A stretch of DNA of 40,993 bases from CAZBEA01 sp964490835 (GTDB taxonomy: Bacteria; Patescibacteriota; Microgenomatia; Levybacterales; GWA1-39-11), in assembly GCA_964490835.1 (NCBI GenBank), contig CAZBEA010000004.1:1-40993 (forward strand), given 5' to 3'. Positions 15,076 to 23,352 of this stretch are shown piece by piece. The notes below the pieces were generated by a model. That model did no database searches, was not told the origin of the DNA, and saw nothing but the letters and a program-made list of their open reading frames with translations. Positions within the stretch are counted from its first letter, which is position 1; each line of letters starts with the position of its first letter. The position numbers and the translations under genes are program-made.

Positions 15076-16894
15076 AAATTCGGCGGGCTCCTTTTGAGAT
15101 ACCCTCCTCTTTTATTATCTTAAACTTTTTTATCTTGCCTGTAAAATCGACATGTGGTCCACCACAGAATTCTTTCGAGTACGACTCCTCTGGCGCATCC
15201 CCTGAACCACCGATAAAATAAACTTTTACCTCTTTTGCATACTTATCATCAAAAAGTCCGATTGCGCCAATCTCCTTAGCTCGCGCTAACGATAAAATTT
15301 CAAAATGTACCGGAATATTTTCTTTTGTCTTATCATTTACAATTTGCTCAACTTTTTCAATTTCCTCAGGAGTTACTTTTCTATCAAAAGAAAAATCAAA
15401 CCGTACTCGCTCTGATGTTATATTTGAACCTGTTTGATGAACAGTATTTCCCAATACATCTCGTAATGCCTGATGCATCAGATGTGTTGCGGTATGTCCC
15501 TTGATCGTTTTTTCACTGTGATCGGCAAGTCCTCCACGGAACATCCCGGCAGAGGCGGTGCGTGACAATTCACGATGTTTTTCAAATTCTTTTTTAAATT
15601 CCTCAACGTCAATTTCTCCACCTTCCTGACTATGCAATTCAATTGTTATTTCCAGGGGAAAACCATACGTTTGGTATAAATCGAATGCTGTTTTACCGGT
15701 GACGTTCACTTCTTTTTGTAAAGCCTTTAATCCTTTATCAAGACTTCGCCCAAATTTATCCAATTCTTCCTCAACGACCCTGAAAACCAGTTCGCGGTCA
15801 CGCTGCCTATTCACTGTTCCGTCTATATGTTCCTCAATTGCCAAAATTTGCTCGCAAATTTCTTGAAACCCCACAACAGGTGTTAAACCGCCTTTTAGTT
15901 GATGCATCTTGACCGCTGCACGCCTCAAGAGCCTTCGCAGAACATATCCTCTTTCTTTATTCGACGGCACAACGCCTTGGGCAATTAAATATGTTGCACC
16001 TTTTAAGTGATCGGCAATAACCCGAATCGATTTTTTTTGTTCCGGATCGTCATATTTTCCTCCTGAGACTTCTTCAATTTGTCGAATAATCGGTTCAAAA
16101 ATGTCGATGAGAAAAACATCAGGACTATCGACACTTGCAGCAGAAAGCCTCTCAAGTCCTCCTCCAAAATCAACATTTTTTTGTGGCAGTTCTTCAAATC
16201 CTTTTTCGGTTTTTTTAAATTGCATAAAGACCGAATTTCCAATTTCCAAAAATCTTCCGCAATCACAATTTACATGACACTTTGTACCGAACTTGGGGTC
16301 ATGCTGTACAGACTCAAACTCGTAAAAAACCTCACTATCAGGACCACCGGGTTCACCTGGAGGCATTTTGTCCGGTGTGCCGGACCGAGACCACCAATTT
16401 TTTTCAACAGGGTATTCAAAAATTCTAGCCTTTGGATCGAGTCCCTCCTTTGTAAGGATATCTGTCCACAGAGCTATTGCTTCTTCGTCTTTTGGAACAA
16501 AATCGTTTCCTTCAAAAACAGTAACATACAATTTTTTTGGGTCAAGCCCAACACCCTCTTTTTTTGAAGTTAAGAATTCCCAGAACCATGGAATTTGTTC
16601 TTTTTTGAAATAATCCCCCAGAGACCAGTTCCCAAGCATCCTAAAAAATGTTGTGTGTCTGTTGTCTCCAATTTCTTCAATATCCTGTGCGCGGAAAGAA
16701 TTTTGAACATTTACAAGTCGTGTCCCTGCCGGATGTGGCTCACCTAAAAGATACGGAACAAGCGGCTGCATTCCGGAAGACGTAAACAGGGTAGTTGGAT
16801 CGTTTTCAGGAACTAGTGAGGAATTGGGGATGCGAGTATGTCCTCTTGTTTCAAAAAAGGAAATGTATCTTTTCAAAATTTCCGAAGCTGTCAT
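15059..16894 (-). CDS. alaS: alanyl-tRNA synthetase lacking the C-Ala domain
   Basis: Charges tRNA-Ala with alanine. At 611 residues it is far shorter than the typical 850-880. The class II catalytic core covers about 1-250 (SLVPENDPTTLFTSSGMQP; the DNRHTTFFRMLGNWSLGDYFK segment), followed by the tRNA-recognition helices, then the editing domain with HTATH (HxxxH) and CGGPH (CxxxH) zinc ligands near the end. The protein stops just after the editing domain, so the C-Ala dimerisation/tRNA-elbow domain is missing. The next gene starts 17 bases before this stop, so the shortness is not a frameshift. The form DIEEIGDNRHTTFF is, from memory, typical of candidate-phyla AlaRS. TATAAT 7 bases before the ATG implies a leaderless message. 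Confidence 0.95.
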   Translation of the reverse strand: MTASEILKRYISFFETRGHTRIPNSSLVPENDPTTLFTSSGMQPLVPYLLGEPHPAGTRLVNVQNSFRAQDIEEIGDNRHTTFFRMLGNWSLGDYFKKEQIPWFWEFLTSKKEGVGLDPKKLYVTVFEGNDFVPKDEEAIALWTDILTKEGLDPKARIFEYPVEKNWWSRSGTPDKMPPGEPGGPDSEVFYEFESVQHDPKFGTKCHVNCDCGRFLEIGNSVFMQFKKTEKGFEELPQKNVDFGGGLERLSAASVDSPDVFLIDIFEPIIRQIEEVSGGKYDDPEQKKSIRVIADHLKGATYLIAQGVVPSNKERGYVLRRLLRRAAVKMHQLKGGLTPVVGFQEICEQILAIEEHIDGTVNRQRDRELVFRVVEEELDKFGRSLDKGLKALQKEVNVTGKTAFDLYQTYGFPLEITIELHSQEGGEIDVEEFKKEFEKHRELSRTASAGMFRGGLADHSEKTIKGHTATHLMHQALRDVLGNTVHQTGSNITSERVRFDFSFDRKVTPEEIEKVEQIVNDKTKENIPVHFEILSLARAKEIGAIGLFDDKYAKEVKVYFIGGSGDAPEESYSKEFCGGPHVDFTGKIKKFKIIKEEGISKGARRIYATVE

Positions 16895-16901
16895 GACGCA
16901 T

Positions 16902-16907
16902 ATTATA
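16902..16907 (-). promoter_or_regulatory. leaderless promoter of alaS
   Basis: A perfect TATAAT lies 7 bases before the alaS ATG on the minus strand. The -35 is weak (TTTTGT at 17 bases or TTGTTC at 15). It is divergent from the M16 promoter in a 72-base intergenic region. Confidence 0.6.
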
Positions 16908-16950
16908 TCAGTGTTGATATCAGAACAAAAGGACTCGCAAGACAGACTAG

Positions 16951-16959
16951 TGGTACAAT
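16951..16959 (+). promoter_or_regulatory. extended -10, leaderless promoter of the M16 gene
   Basis: TGG-TACAAT (hexamer 16954-16959) is followed by seven bases and the GTG start at 16967. It also decides the start: the upstream in-frame ATG at 16838 lies inside alaS and before this promoter. Confidence 0.55.
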
Positions 16960-16966
16960 AGGCTTT

Positions 16967-18271
16967 GTGAAAAAAGATTTTGATTTCGAAAAAATAATCC
17001 TTCCCAACGGGATGAGGCTACTTTTATATCCAATCCCTACCGTCGAATCCGTCTATATCAGGCTTGATTTGAAAATTGGAAGCTCTTTTGAGGACGATTC
17101 AAATCATGGAATATCACACATCATCGAGCACTATCTCCATCAAGGTAATAAACTCTCACCAACTTCAGAAGATTTTGCTCTTAAGCTTGAGGAGAACGGA
17201 ATTTTTCAGAACGGAAGAACGAGTTCCTCATCGTCAGATTATTACATGAAGTGTCCGAAAGACAAATTTGATCTGGCACTTGAAGAATTGTATGCGATGG
17301 TTCTGCATCCACTTTTCCCACAAGACAGACTCGATCACGTAAAAAAGACGGTTCTGAATGAATACTATGACTATTTCAGAGAGCCAAAAAATCCTTTCTT
17401 TGAAGAATTCTTTAAAAAAAGATTTACCGACTCTCCTTCTTATGTGAAAAATGCAATTGGAACTGAGGAGTCTATAAACAAAGTCGGGCTTGATGAGATA
17501 AAAAAATTCTATGAGAAATACTACTTTCCCGGAAATTTTATCGTTACAATAACAGGAAATTTCGACCCAAAGGATGCTATTAAAAAAATTAAGTCTTTAT
17601 TTGCAGACGGATCAAAAAAAGGCGCAATTCATTTTCCGAAAGTTGAGAGCGGGCATTACTCACAGTATCTTGTTCATTTCAAACATTTTGAATCGGACCA
17701 GATTCAATTTGCGATGTCGATACCAACATACGGGTGGACAACTCGCCCGATAAAAGAATGGCAGTCGCTTTCACTTGGAATTACAATTCTTGGATCGGGA
17801 AGGTTCTCAAGACTCTACAGAACTTTACGTGAAAAAAACAATTTAGTGTATTGGGTATCAAGCTCATCAGATTTCTATCAAACTCGCGGAATGCTCGGAG
17901 TTGGTGGAACATGTACAAAAGAGAATTTACAACAAACGTTAGAACTTATTATCGATGAGGTACATATTATTAAAAAGGAAGGAATTACCGAAAAAGAACT
18001 GGAAACGGCAAAAAATATTTATATCGCAAGTCTTACCTTCGGACTTGAGACTCCAGAGGGCATAGCAGGTCACCTGCTACATGATGAATTTTGGGACCAA
18101 CCTATCATGATGCCGAATGAATACATTAAAATGATAAAAAACATAACAGTTAAAGACGTGATTGACCAAATTCAAATTATTGACACGAAAAATCTGAACT
18201 TGGCTCTATATGGAAATCTACGTGAAGATCAGGTGAAAAATATTTCTGAAAAAGTCGAAAAAATAATTTAA
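16967..18271 (+). CDS. M16-family zinc peptidase
   Basis: Member of the pitrilysin/insulinase/processing-peptidase family, 434 residues from GTG at 16967 (VKKDFDFEKIILPNGMRLLLYP, the normal start of family domain 1). The inverted zinc motif is HIIEH, and the third ligand is the Glu in the VKKTVLNEYYDY segment about 75 residues later, as expected. The second half (about 225-434) is the non-catalytic partner domain with the usual R-Y-like YRTLREKNNLVYWVSS segment. No signal peptide, so it is probably cytoplasmic. It is monocistronic, divergent from alaS, and its stop overlaps the nth stop by 4 bases. The substrate is unknown. Confidence 0.92.
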   Translation: MKKDFDFEKIILPNGMRLLLYPIPTVESVYIRLDLKIGSSFEDDSNHGISHIIEHYLHQGNKLSPTSEDFALKLEENGIFQNGRTSSSSSDYYMKCPKDKFDLALEELYAMVLHPLFPQDRLDHVKKTVLNEYYDYFREPKNPFFEEFFKKRFTDSPSYVKNAIGTEESINKVGLDEIKKFYEKYYFPGNFIVTITGNFDPKDAIKKIKSLFADGSKKGAIHFPKVESGHYSQYLVHFKHFESDQIQFAMSIPTYGWTTRPIKEWQSLSLGITILGSGRFSRLYRTLREKNNLVYWVSSSSDFYQTRGMLGVGGTCTKENLQQTLELIIDEVHIIKKEGITEKELETAKNIYIASLTFGLETPEGIAGHLLHDEFWDQPIMMPNEYIKMIKNITVKDVIDQIQIIDTKNLNLALYGNLREDQVKNISEKVEKII

Positions 18272-18882
18272 ATAAATTCTCTTAAAGGACACTGTGTGTG
18301 TTTACAAGAAGCCTTACAATACTCTCGTCCATACCAGATAAGTCCGAGACCAAAATGACGCCAATCTTCCTGAGGAACAATTTCCATCAAGTCTTTTTCA
18401 ATTTTTACAGGATCCTGATTTGTGGTGAGACCAAATAAATTTGTCAAACGGCGAACATGTGTATCAACGACAATTCCGACATTTTTACCAAAAGCTTCTT
18501 GTAAAATTACATTTGCAGTCTTGCGTCCGATAAAAGGGAGTGCTACCAATTCTTCCATTGTTTCAGGGAGCTTGCCATTATATTTTTCACTCACAATTTT
18601 TGCCGCTTCTAAAATTGCCTTAGCCTTGCCTTTATGAAAATTGATTCTCTTTATATCTTGATCAAATTCTTCAAACGATGCATTTTTGTAATCGTTCACA
18701 TTTTTGTATTTTTTGAACAAATCTTCAGTCACTTTGTTTACCCCTACATCAGTCTGCTGTGCTGAAAGAGCAACTGCTACATATAATTCCCACGGGCTGG
18801 AGTGGTTGAGTGGGGTATGTGGGTCCGGGTACAATTTTTTTAGCTCGGTTTCAATTTTTTGTGCTTTGGCATTTGTATCCAT
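18268..18882 (-). CDS. nth: endonuclease III (Nth) with degenerate iron-sulfur site
   Basis: DNA glycosylase/AP lyase for oxidised pyrimidines, 204 residues from ATG at 18882, one base after the yvcK stop. The helix-hairpin-helix LPFIGRKTANVIL holds the catalytic Lys 121, and VDTHV holds the catalytic Asp 140. LSAQQTDVGVNKV near 39-51 is the conserved early motif. In E. coli the C-terminus has four cysteines (C-x6-C-x2-C-x5-C) binding [4Fe-4S]. Here only Cys 189, 193 and 198 occur, with the wrong spacing, and the chain ends REFI where the last ligand would be. Base excision should remain possible, but a standard cluster looks lost. Cotranscribed with yvcK. Confidence 0.93.
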   Translation of the reverse strand: MDTNAKAQKIETELKKLYPDPHTPLNHSSPWELYVAVALSAQQTDVGVNKVTEDLFKKYKNVNDYKNASFEEFDQDIKRINFHKGKAKAILEAAKIVSEKYNGKLPETMEELVALPFIGRKTANVILQEAFGKNVGIVVDTHVRRLTNLFGLTTNQDPVKIEKDLMEIVPQEDWRHFGLGLIWYGREYCKASCKHTQCPLREFI

Positions 18883-18883
18883 A

Positions 18884-19837
18884 TTATTTTGTAATCTCAT
18901 AAAGCGCTTTTGCGAGTTTTTCGGGGTCGTGTCTCAAAAACATTCCCTGTCTTAAGAAACTTCCGGTAACTATTTTTGTAGAATCGTGTTTTTTTCCTTC
19001 GAAATCATTTTCTACAAACTCAACATGCTCTTTTTTATACCGCTCTACTATTTCCTCATCCTGCGGCTTTTCAATGTTAACAAGACAGATATCCACACTC
19101 CCCTTTCCTACATAATTTTCAATTTCTCTCAAAAAATCAGACGCTTTGAAATTATTGGTTTCCCCATACTTGGTCATGATATTCACAACATACACGACTT
19201 TTCCTTTTGCGTTTTGAATTGCATCGACGAGACCGTCCGCAAGCAAATTAGGTAAAATCGATGTGTATACGTCACCAGGACCAAGCAACACTACGTCGGC
19301 ATTCGTAATAGCATCAATCGCTTTGGGGTTGGCCGCGACTTTTGGATCGAGGGTCAGTTCAACGATTCTGAGATCCGGATTGTGTTTGGGAATATCGATA
19401 TTTGTCTCACCCTCGATTCTTTTCCCATCCTCCAATATCGCAAGGAGGCGGGTTTTGGAAAGAGTCACAGGGATAACGTCTCCATTGATGTTTAAAATTT
19501 TGACAGCTTCCTCAATTGCACGGTCAAAACTTCCCGTTATTCTTTCAAGCGCTGTGATCAAGAGGTTTCCAAGACTATGACCATGAAGGGAACTTTTCTC
19601 GTCGAATCTAAAGTTAAAAACGTCGGAGAGAATTTTATTGTTACTGTCAGACAGAGCAACAAGAGCTCGTCTAATATCACCGGGAGGGAGTATTCCAAAT
19701 TCTTCACGAAGCGCCCCTGTCGATCCACCATCATCTGCCATTGATACTATCGCACTCAAATGCAGGGGATATTTTTTTAGACCTGATAAAACTGTATAGA
19801 CTCCGGTTCCACCACCAATAACAACTACCCTCTTCAT
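18884..19837 (-). CDS. yvcK: YvcK-family gluconeogenesis/cell-shape factor (CofD-like)
   Basis: YvcK proteins bind UDP-sugars and in Bacillus and relatives link central metabolism to cell-wall synthesis and shape. The 317-residue protein begins MKRVVVIGGGTGVYTVLSGLK, and has the SMADDGGSTGALREEFGILPPGDIRRALVAL block that defines the family, then HSLGNLLITAL and DVVLLGPGDVYTSILPNLL. The length and motifs are complete. TATAAT sits 8 bases before the ATG, so the message is probably leaderless, and nth follows after one base. It is surrounded by division and shape genes (ftsK, a RodZ-like gene, YtxH), which fits an envelope role. Confidence 0.94.
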   Translation of the reverse strand: MKRVVVIGGGTGVYTVLSGLKKYPLHLSAIVSMADDGGSTGALREEFGILPPGDIRRALVALSDSNNKILSDVFNFRFDEKSSLHGHSLGNLLITALERITGSFDRAIEEAVKILNINGDVIPVTLSKTRLLAILEDGKRIEGETNIDIPKHNPDLRIVELTLDPKVAANPKAIDAITNADVVLLGPGDVYTSILPNLLADGLVDAIQNAKGKVVYVVNIMTKYGETNNFKASDFLREIENYVGKGSVDICLVNIEKPQDEEIVERYKKEHVEFVENDFEGKKHDSTKIVTGSFLRQGMFLRHDPEKLAKALYEITK

Positions 19838-19845
19838 GCCATGTG

Positions 19846-19851
19846 ATTATA
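19846..19851 (-). promoter_or_regulatory. leaderless promoter of yvcK-nth
   Basis: A perfect TATAAT is followed by eight bases and the yvcK ATG. The -35 region is poor. It separates yvcK-nth transcriptionally from the YtxH-like gene 46 bases upstream. Confidence 0.6.
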
Positions 19852-19883
19852 GTAAATGACGCGGAATAAAAAAAGTCGTAAAG

Positions 19884-20153
19884 TTAATTTTTCCTTAGAT
19901 GACGAAGTATTCCCTTTCGCGCCGGAATATTTTTTTCCGGAATTTCTTCCTCATCACCATCTCCTGATGGAATTTCATCACCTGCAAGATCATCCACGTT
20001 CGGCTCAAGTATTTGTTCTAGTGCTTCTTTTCCTTCGTCGGTTAGGGTTTTAAGAATTTTTCTTCCCTTTTTTGTGGTAAAGAGTAAGGTTACCAAAACA
20101 CCCATAACAAAACCTGCAAAAAATGAAGAGCCTGGGTTGTTTTTTTCCCGCAT
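19884..20153 (-). CDS. YtxH-like small membrane protein
   Basis: An 89-residue protein with one membrane helix (about 10-27, GSSFFAGFVMGVLVTLLF) directly followed by TTKKGRKILKTL, the pattern of YtxH-domain proteins (Gly-rich helix then T-P/K-x-G-x-K). The rest is acidic (residues 50-72, DDLAGDEIPSGDGDEEE), with a basic end (GILRHLRKN). YtxH proteins are stress- or envelope-associated in Firmicutes but their biochemical role is unknown. It starts two bases after the stop of the DUF948-like gene, an arrangement common for these two families. Confidence 0.65.
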   Translation of the reverse strand: MREKNNPGSSFFAGFVMGVLVTLLFTTKKGRKILKTLTDEGKEALEQILEPNVDDLAGDEIPSGDGDEEEIPEKNIPARKGILRHLRKN

Positions 20154-20155
20154 AC

Positions 20156-20416
20156 CTACTTTGATTTTTTTGAGCCTTTTAATAATTTGGCGATTATTGA
20201 GAGTGATCTTGTATTGGTAATAAGATCTGAAACAAGAGAAGCAGGTTGAGATACGCTTTCCGTGATGGTTTCGGTATTCTCAAGGACATTATTTAAATGG
20301 TCGACGGTTTTTCGAAAATTCTTAAGTATGAAAAAAACTTGTACTCCCAGTATCATAAGAAGTACTGTAAGAAGCACTATTACAAAAAGAAGAACTGCTT
20401 GGACAGGATCGATCAT
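20156..20416 (-). CDS. DUF948-like small membrane protein
   Basis: An 86-residue protein with one N-terminal membrane helix (about 5-32) followed by a coiled-coil-like amphipathic helix (LKNFRKTVDHLNNVLENTETITESVSQPASLVSDLI) and a basic end (KLLKGSKKSK). This is the layout of DUF948 proteins, which are often encoded beside YtxH proteins as here. The family call rests on layout and neighbourhood rather than a decisive motif. A TTGCAA/TACTCT promoter lies immediately upstream, giving a leaderless start. Confidence 0.55.
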   Translation of the reverse strand: MIDPVQAVLLFVIVLLTVLLMILGVQVFFILKNFRKTVDHLNNVLENTETITESVSQPASLVSDLITNTRSLSIIAKLLKGSKKSK

Positions 20417-20422
20417 GTGTCT

Positions 20423-20451
20423 AGAGTACCACCAGACGGAGAAAATTGCAA
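20423..20451 (-). promoter_or_regulatory. promoter of the DUF948-like/YtxH-like pair
   Basis: TTGCAA (20446-20451), 17 bases, then TACTCT (20423-20428) preceded by TGG, six bases before the ATG. The -35 and the TGGTAC part match the rpsO promoter at 37256-37284, supporting it despite the weak -10. Confidence 0.5.
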
Positions 20452-20461
20452 GCTGACCCCT

Positions 20462-21100
20462 TTACTCACCTGCGGATTCAACGGTGATATTTATTTTTTC
20501 CTCGCTGGATTTTCCAAACCTATTCCGTGAAATAACAATAATCTCCTTTTTACCCGTAAAGACAAAAACGTCTTTTTCAAACGTGCCATCTAGTTCAACC
20601 CTTACCTCCTCATCCTCTACCGTAACAGTAGCGTAGGGATTGGTCGTTCCCTTTACCACCACTTTATTCGATTTGACAACTTCCCCATTTACAGGTTGCG
20701 TAACTTTTAGTTTGGGGCCAAGAAAAAATGAGCTGTATTGGAACCCCAGGTACACCAAAACAATAACAACTACAAGAATTCCTATTCCAATTTGAGGAGC
20801 ATACCGAAACCTTTTTTGTATGAGATGCTCTCTTTTTTTATAGGTTGGAACTATATGAATCTTCTCAGATTCATATTCTCGCCTAAACATTGCCGCGGCC
20901 TTTTCAGGTTCTAGCCCTAAAAAAGATGCGTAGCTTTTTACAAATCCTAACGCGTAACTTTCGGATGGAAGCTTGCGAAAGTCACCTGCTTCAAGAAGTT
21001 GAAGGTATTCTTTTTTGATCTTTGTGGCTCTTTCAACATGCTCAAGAGTATAGAATTTTGATTCTCGCGTCTGGCGAAGATATTCACTAATTTTTCTCAT
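20462..21100 (-). CDS. RodZ-like helix-turn-helix membrane protein
   Basis: A 212-residue protein with a cytoplasmic helix-turn-helix of the RodZ/HTH_25 type at about 1-75 (ISEYLRQTRESKFYTLEHVERATKIKKEYL... then ESYALGFVKSYASFLGL), one membrane helix at about 104-121, and an extracytoplasmic Ig-like beta domain at about 130-212 (PVNGEVVKSNKVVVKGTTNPYATVTV). RodZ links MreB to the elongation machinery in rods; no mreB is seen here, so the partner is unknown. The outside domain resembles bacterial Ig-like folds more than the usual DUF4115. It overlaps ftsK by ATGA, so the two are coupled. Confidence 0.8.
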   Translation of the reverse strand: MRKISEYLRQTRESKFYTLEHVERATKIKKEYLQLLEAGDFRKLPSESYALGFVKSYASFLGLEPEKAAAMFRREYESEKIHIVPTYKKREHLIQKRFRYAPQIGIGILVVVIVLVYLGFQYSSFFLGPKLKVTQPVNGEVVKSNKVVVKGTTNPYATVTVEDEEVRVELDGTFEKDVFVFTGKKEIIVISRNRFGKSSEEKINITVESAGE

Positions 21101-23259
21101 GAAGGATTATTCATAGATAAAAATTCATCTGCATTTCGCACTCGAACATCACGCGGCTTGGATCCGTCTGCCGGCCCAACTGCTCCCATACTTTCAAGCT
21201 GCTCCATGAGATTGGCAGCACGGTTAAAACCGATTCCAAGTCTTCTCTGAAGCATTGATACACTCATCGTATCGTGTTGGGCGATAAGCCTAACCGCTTG
21301 TTCAAACATCTCATCATTCCCCCCCGCCCCACTTGTCATAACGCTACCACCACCGCCTCTTTTGGTATTTACCGATTGCTCCAAGACTTCCGAAGTGTAA
21401 TGAACCTCTACGCCACGTGATTTTATAAAGTTAACAACTCTTTTTACATCCTGATCAGAGACGAATGTTCCTTGAATACGGGTAGGTTTGGCTTGATCCG
21501 GTGGAACATATAGCATATCTCCTTTTCCGAGGAGTTTCTCCGCACCAGGAGTATCAATAATAACTTTACTATCTATCATCGATGACACATTAAATGAGAT
21601 ACGACACGGAATATTTGCCTTAATAAGACCGGTGATGACATCGACTGATGGGCGCTGAGTAGCAAGGACCAAATGAATTCCAGTAGCGCGTGCCATTTGC
21701 GCAATGCGTGCGATACTATCCTCTACCTCAACAGGCGCAAGAGCCATAAGGTCGGCAAGCTCATCAATCATAATAACAATGTACGGAAGTCTTTGAAAAC
21801 CGGCCATCTCGTTGTAACTTTCAATATTTTTAACACCATGCTTGGAGAATTCAACGTATCGCGCATCCATGGCTTTCATTGCCCATTTGAGTGCAGATAC
21901 TGCTTGTTGTGTCTCCACAACAACAGGTGCCAAAAGATGAGGGATATCGTTGTAACCGGTGAATTCAACTCTCTTGGGATCTATCAATATCATTCTCACC
22001 TCAGCCGGCGATGCCCGGAAAAGAAGTGAAGTAATAATCGCATTCATCAGTACCGATTTTCCAGAACCCGTGGTACCGGCGATAAGTACATGTGGCATTT
22101 TGGTGATATCACCCATAACAGGCGCACCTGAAATATTAAGACCTAATGGAATTGCCAGTTTTGATTTGGCTTTTGAGAGAACTTGTGACTCAAGCATTGT
22201 TCTCATTCCGACCATATCAAGAGAGCGGTTTGGAATTTCGATACCGACTAAATTCCTGCCCGGAATCGGAGCCTCAATCCTGATTTGTCCTGTTGGAGCC
22301 TCAGTCGCCAAAGCCAAGTCGTTTGAGAGGCTCGTAATTTTTGCGACTTTTATTCCAAGTGCAATTTCAAGCGCATATTGAGTAACCGATGGCCCAACAT
22401 TTATTTCTACTACTTTAGCTTTTATACCAAAACTCCTCAAGGTATCTTCAATCTTTTGTGCGGTTCTCTTTACATCTCCGCTGTCTTTTTTACTTTCTTT
22501 ATAGACAGAAAGTAATGACAATGGTGGATACTCCCATACCCCCATCTCAAGTGGCTTGTTAGAAACAAGAGTGTCAGAAACCGGTTCCGATGATTCAAGA
22601 AGCTTCATATTCTTAATGACGGGAGGTGCAGATTTTTCCTGAACGACAGGACCACCATCTTTTACTGCTTTTGCCTCGGGTTTGGGATCATGATATTCCT
22701 TAATCATAGGCTCACCTTCTGAAGAGCTTGATTTCCCCTTCACGCTAAAAATTGGTAGAATTGCTTTTTCAAAAACTTCTCCAAGATAGGTAAAGATTGA
22801 TATCAAGAAGAGAAAAATCTGTTTTGGAGAAAGCGCAAGAATAACCACAACCCCTGTTAGCAAAGCGAGTGCTGAAATAAAAACTGTCAATGCAGGACCA
22901 AAAAAAGCACTCATGTTAGTAAAAATCATAAGTCCAAAAATACCTGATCTAAAAAGCGAAAATGCTGCAATAGTGAAGAGAACACAACCAATAATGATGT
23001 TGGGTTGAGTAATTTTTGACTTCATCCGAAGGAAGAGAAGTGAGAAAAGAAATAAGTTCAATGGAACAAGAAATGCAAAGAATCCAAAATTAACTGTGAG
23101 TAGATCGTTTATTTGAATGAGGAGATCCCCGCTTCTCAGATACGAAATAGCACTTCCAATGCTGGCTAAAAAGAGAGCGAGAGCAAAAAGTTTATAAATT
23201 GTTCCTTTTTGTGGAGCACCGGATGATTTTCTTTTTTTATATTTACGTTTCCTGGGCAT
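21097..23259 (-). CDS. ftsK: FtsK/SpoIIIE-type DNA translocase
   Basis: Membrane-anchored ATPase that pumps chromosomal DNA through the division septum and aids dimer resolution. The 720-residue protein has a basic N-terminus, about four membrane helices (22-160), a short linker (170-240) and the alpha/beta motor. Walker A is GTTGSGKS (395-402), Walker B is IVIMIDE (494-500), with ATQRPSVDVITG afterwards. The C-terminal gamma winged helix (about 650-715, SMLQRRLGIGFNRAANLMEQLE) is the part that reads KOPS-type sequences. The linker is short compared with E. coli. It is first in an operon with the RodZ-like gene. TATAAT lies 11 bases before its ATG. Confidence 0.96.
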   Translation of the reverse strand: MPRKRKYKKRKSSGAPQKGTIYKLFALALFLASIGSAISYLRSGDLLIQINDLLTVNFGFFAFLVPLNLFLFSLLFLRMKSKITQPNIIIGCVLFTIAAFSLFRSGIFGLMIFTNMSAFFGPALTVFISALALLTGVVVILALSPKQIFLFLISIFTYLGEVFEKAILPIFSVKGKSSSSEGEPMIKEYHDPKPEAKAVKDGGPVVQEKSAPPVIKNMKLLESSEPVSDTLVSNKPLEMGVWEYPPLSLLSVYKESKKDSGDVKRTAQKIEDTLRSFGIKAKVVEINVGPSVTQYALEIALGIKVAKITSLSNDLALATEAPTGQIRIEAPIPGRNLVGIEIPNRSLDMVGMRTMLESQVLSKAKSKLAIPLGLNISGAPVMGDITKMPHVLIAGTTGSGKSVLMNAIITSLLFRASPAEVRMILIDPKRVEFTGYNDIPHLLAPVVVETQQAVSALKWAMKAMDARYVEFSKHGVKNIESYNEMAGFQRLPYIVIMIDELADLMALAPVEVEDSIARIAQMARATGIHLVLATQRPSVDVITGLIKANIPCRISFNVSSMIDSKVIIDTPGAEKLLGKGDMLYVPPDQAKPTRIQGTFVSDQDVKRVVNFIKSRGVEVHYTSEVLEQSVNTKRGGGGSVMTSGAGGNDEMFEQAVRLIAQHDTMSVSMLQRRLGIGFNRAANLMEQLESMGAVGPADGSKPRDVRVRNADEFLSMNNPS

Positions 23260-23270
23260 AGGATAAAAGC

Positions 23271-23276
23271 ATTATA
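23271..23276 (-). promoter_or_regulatory. ftsK promoter -10
   Basis: A perfect TATAAT lies 11 bases before the ftsK ATG on the minus strand, predicting a leader of only about 4-5 bases. The -35 is weak. It is divergent from the mgtE-like promoter, with an inverted repeat between them. Confidence 0.5.
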
Positions 23277-23303
23277 CACTAGATAATTGAGGGAAAGAAT
23301 AAT

Positions 23304-23338
23304 TTGTATAAACTAATTGCATTATATTACTTATACAA
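23304..23338. repeat. 8-bp inverted repeat between ftsK and the mgtE-like gene
   Basis: TTGTATAA (23304-23311) and TTATACAA (23331-23338) form a perfect inverted repeat with 19 bases between. It lies upstream of both divergent promoters, a plausible operator position. AT-rich inverted repeats can arise by chance, so the regulatory role is uncertain. Confidence 0.4.
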
Positions 23339-23352
23339 CAACTATAGGTCTT

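Noticed and set aside
16838..16966. N-terminal extension of the M16 peptidase from the ATG at 16838
   Set aside because: It lies inside alaS on the other strand and upstream of the TGGTACAAT promoter; homologous sequence begins at the GTG at 16967.
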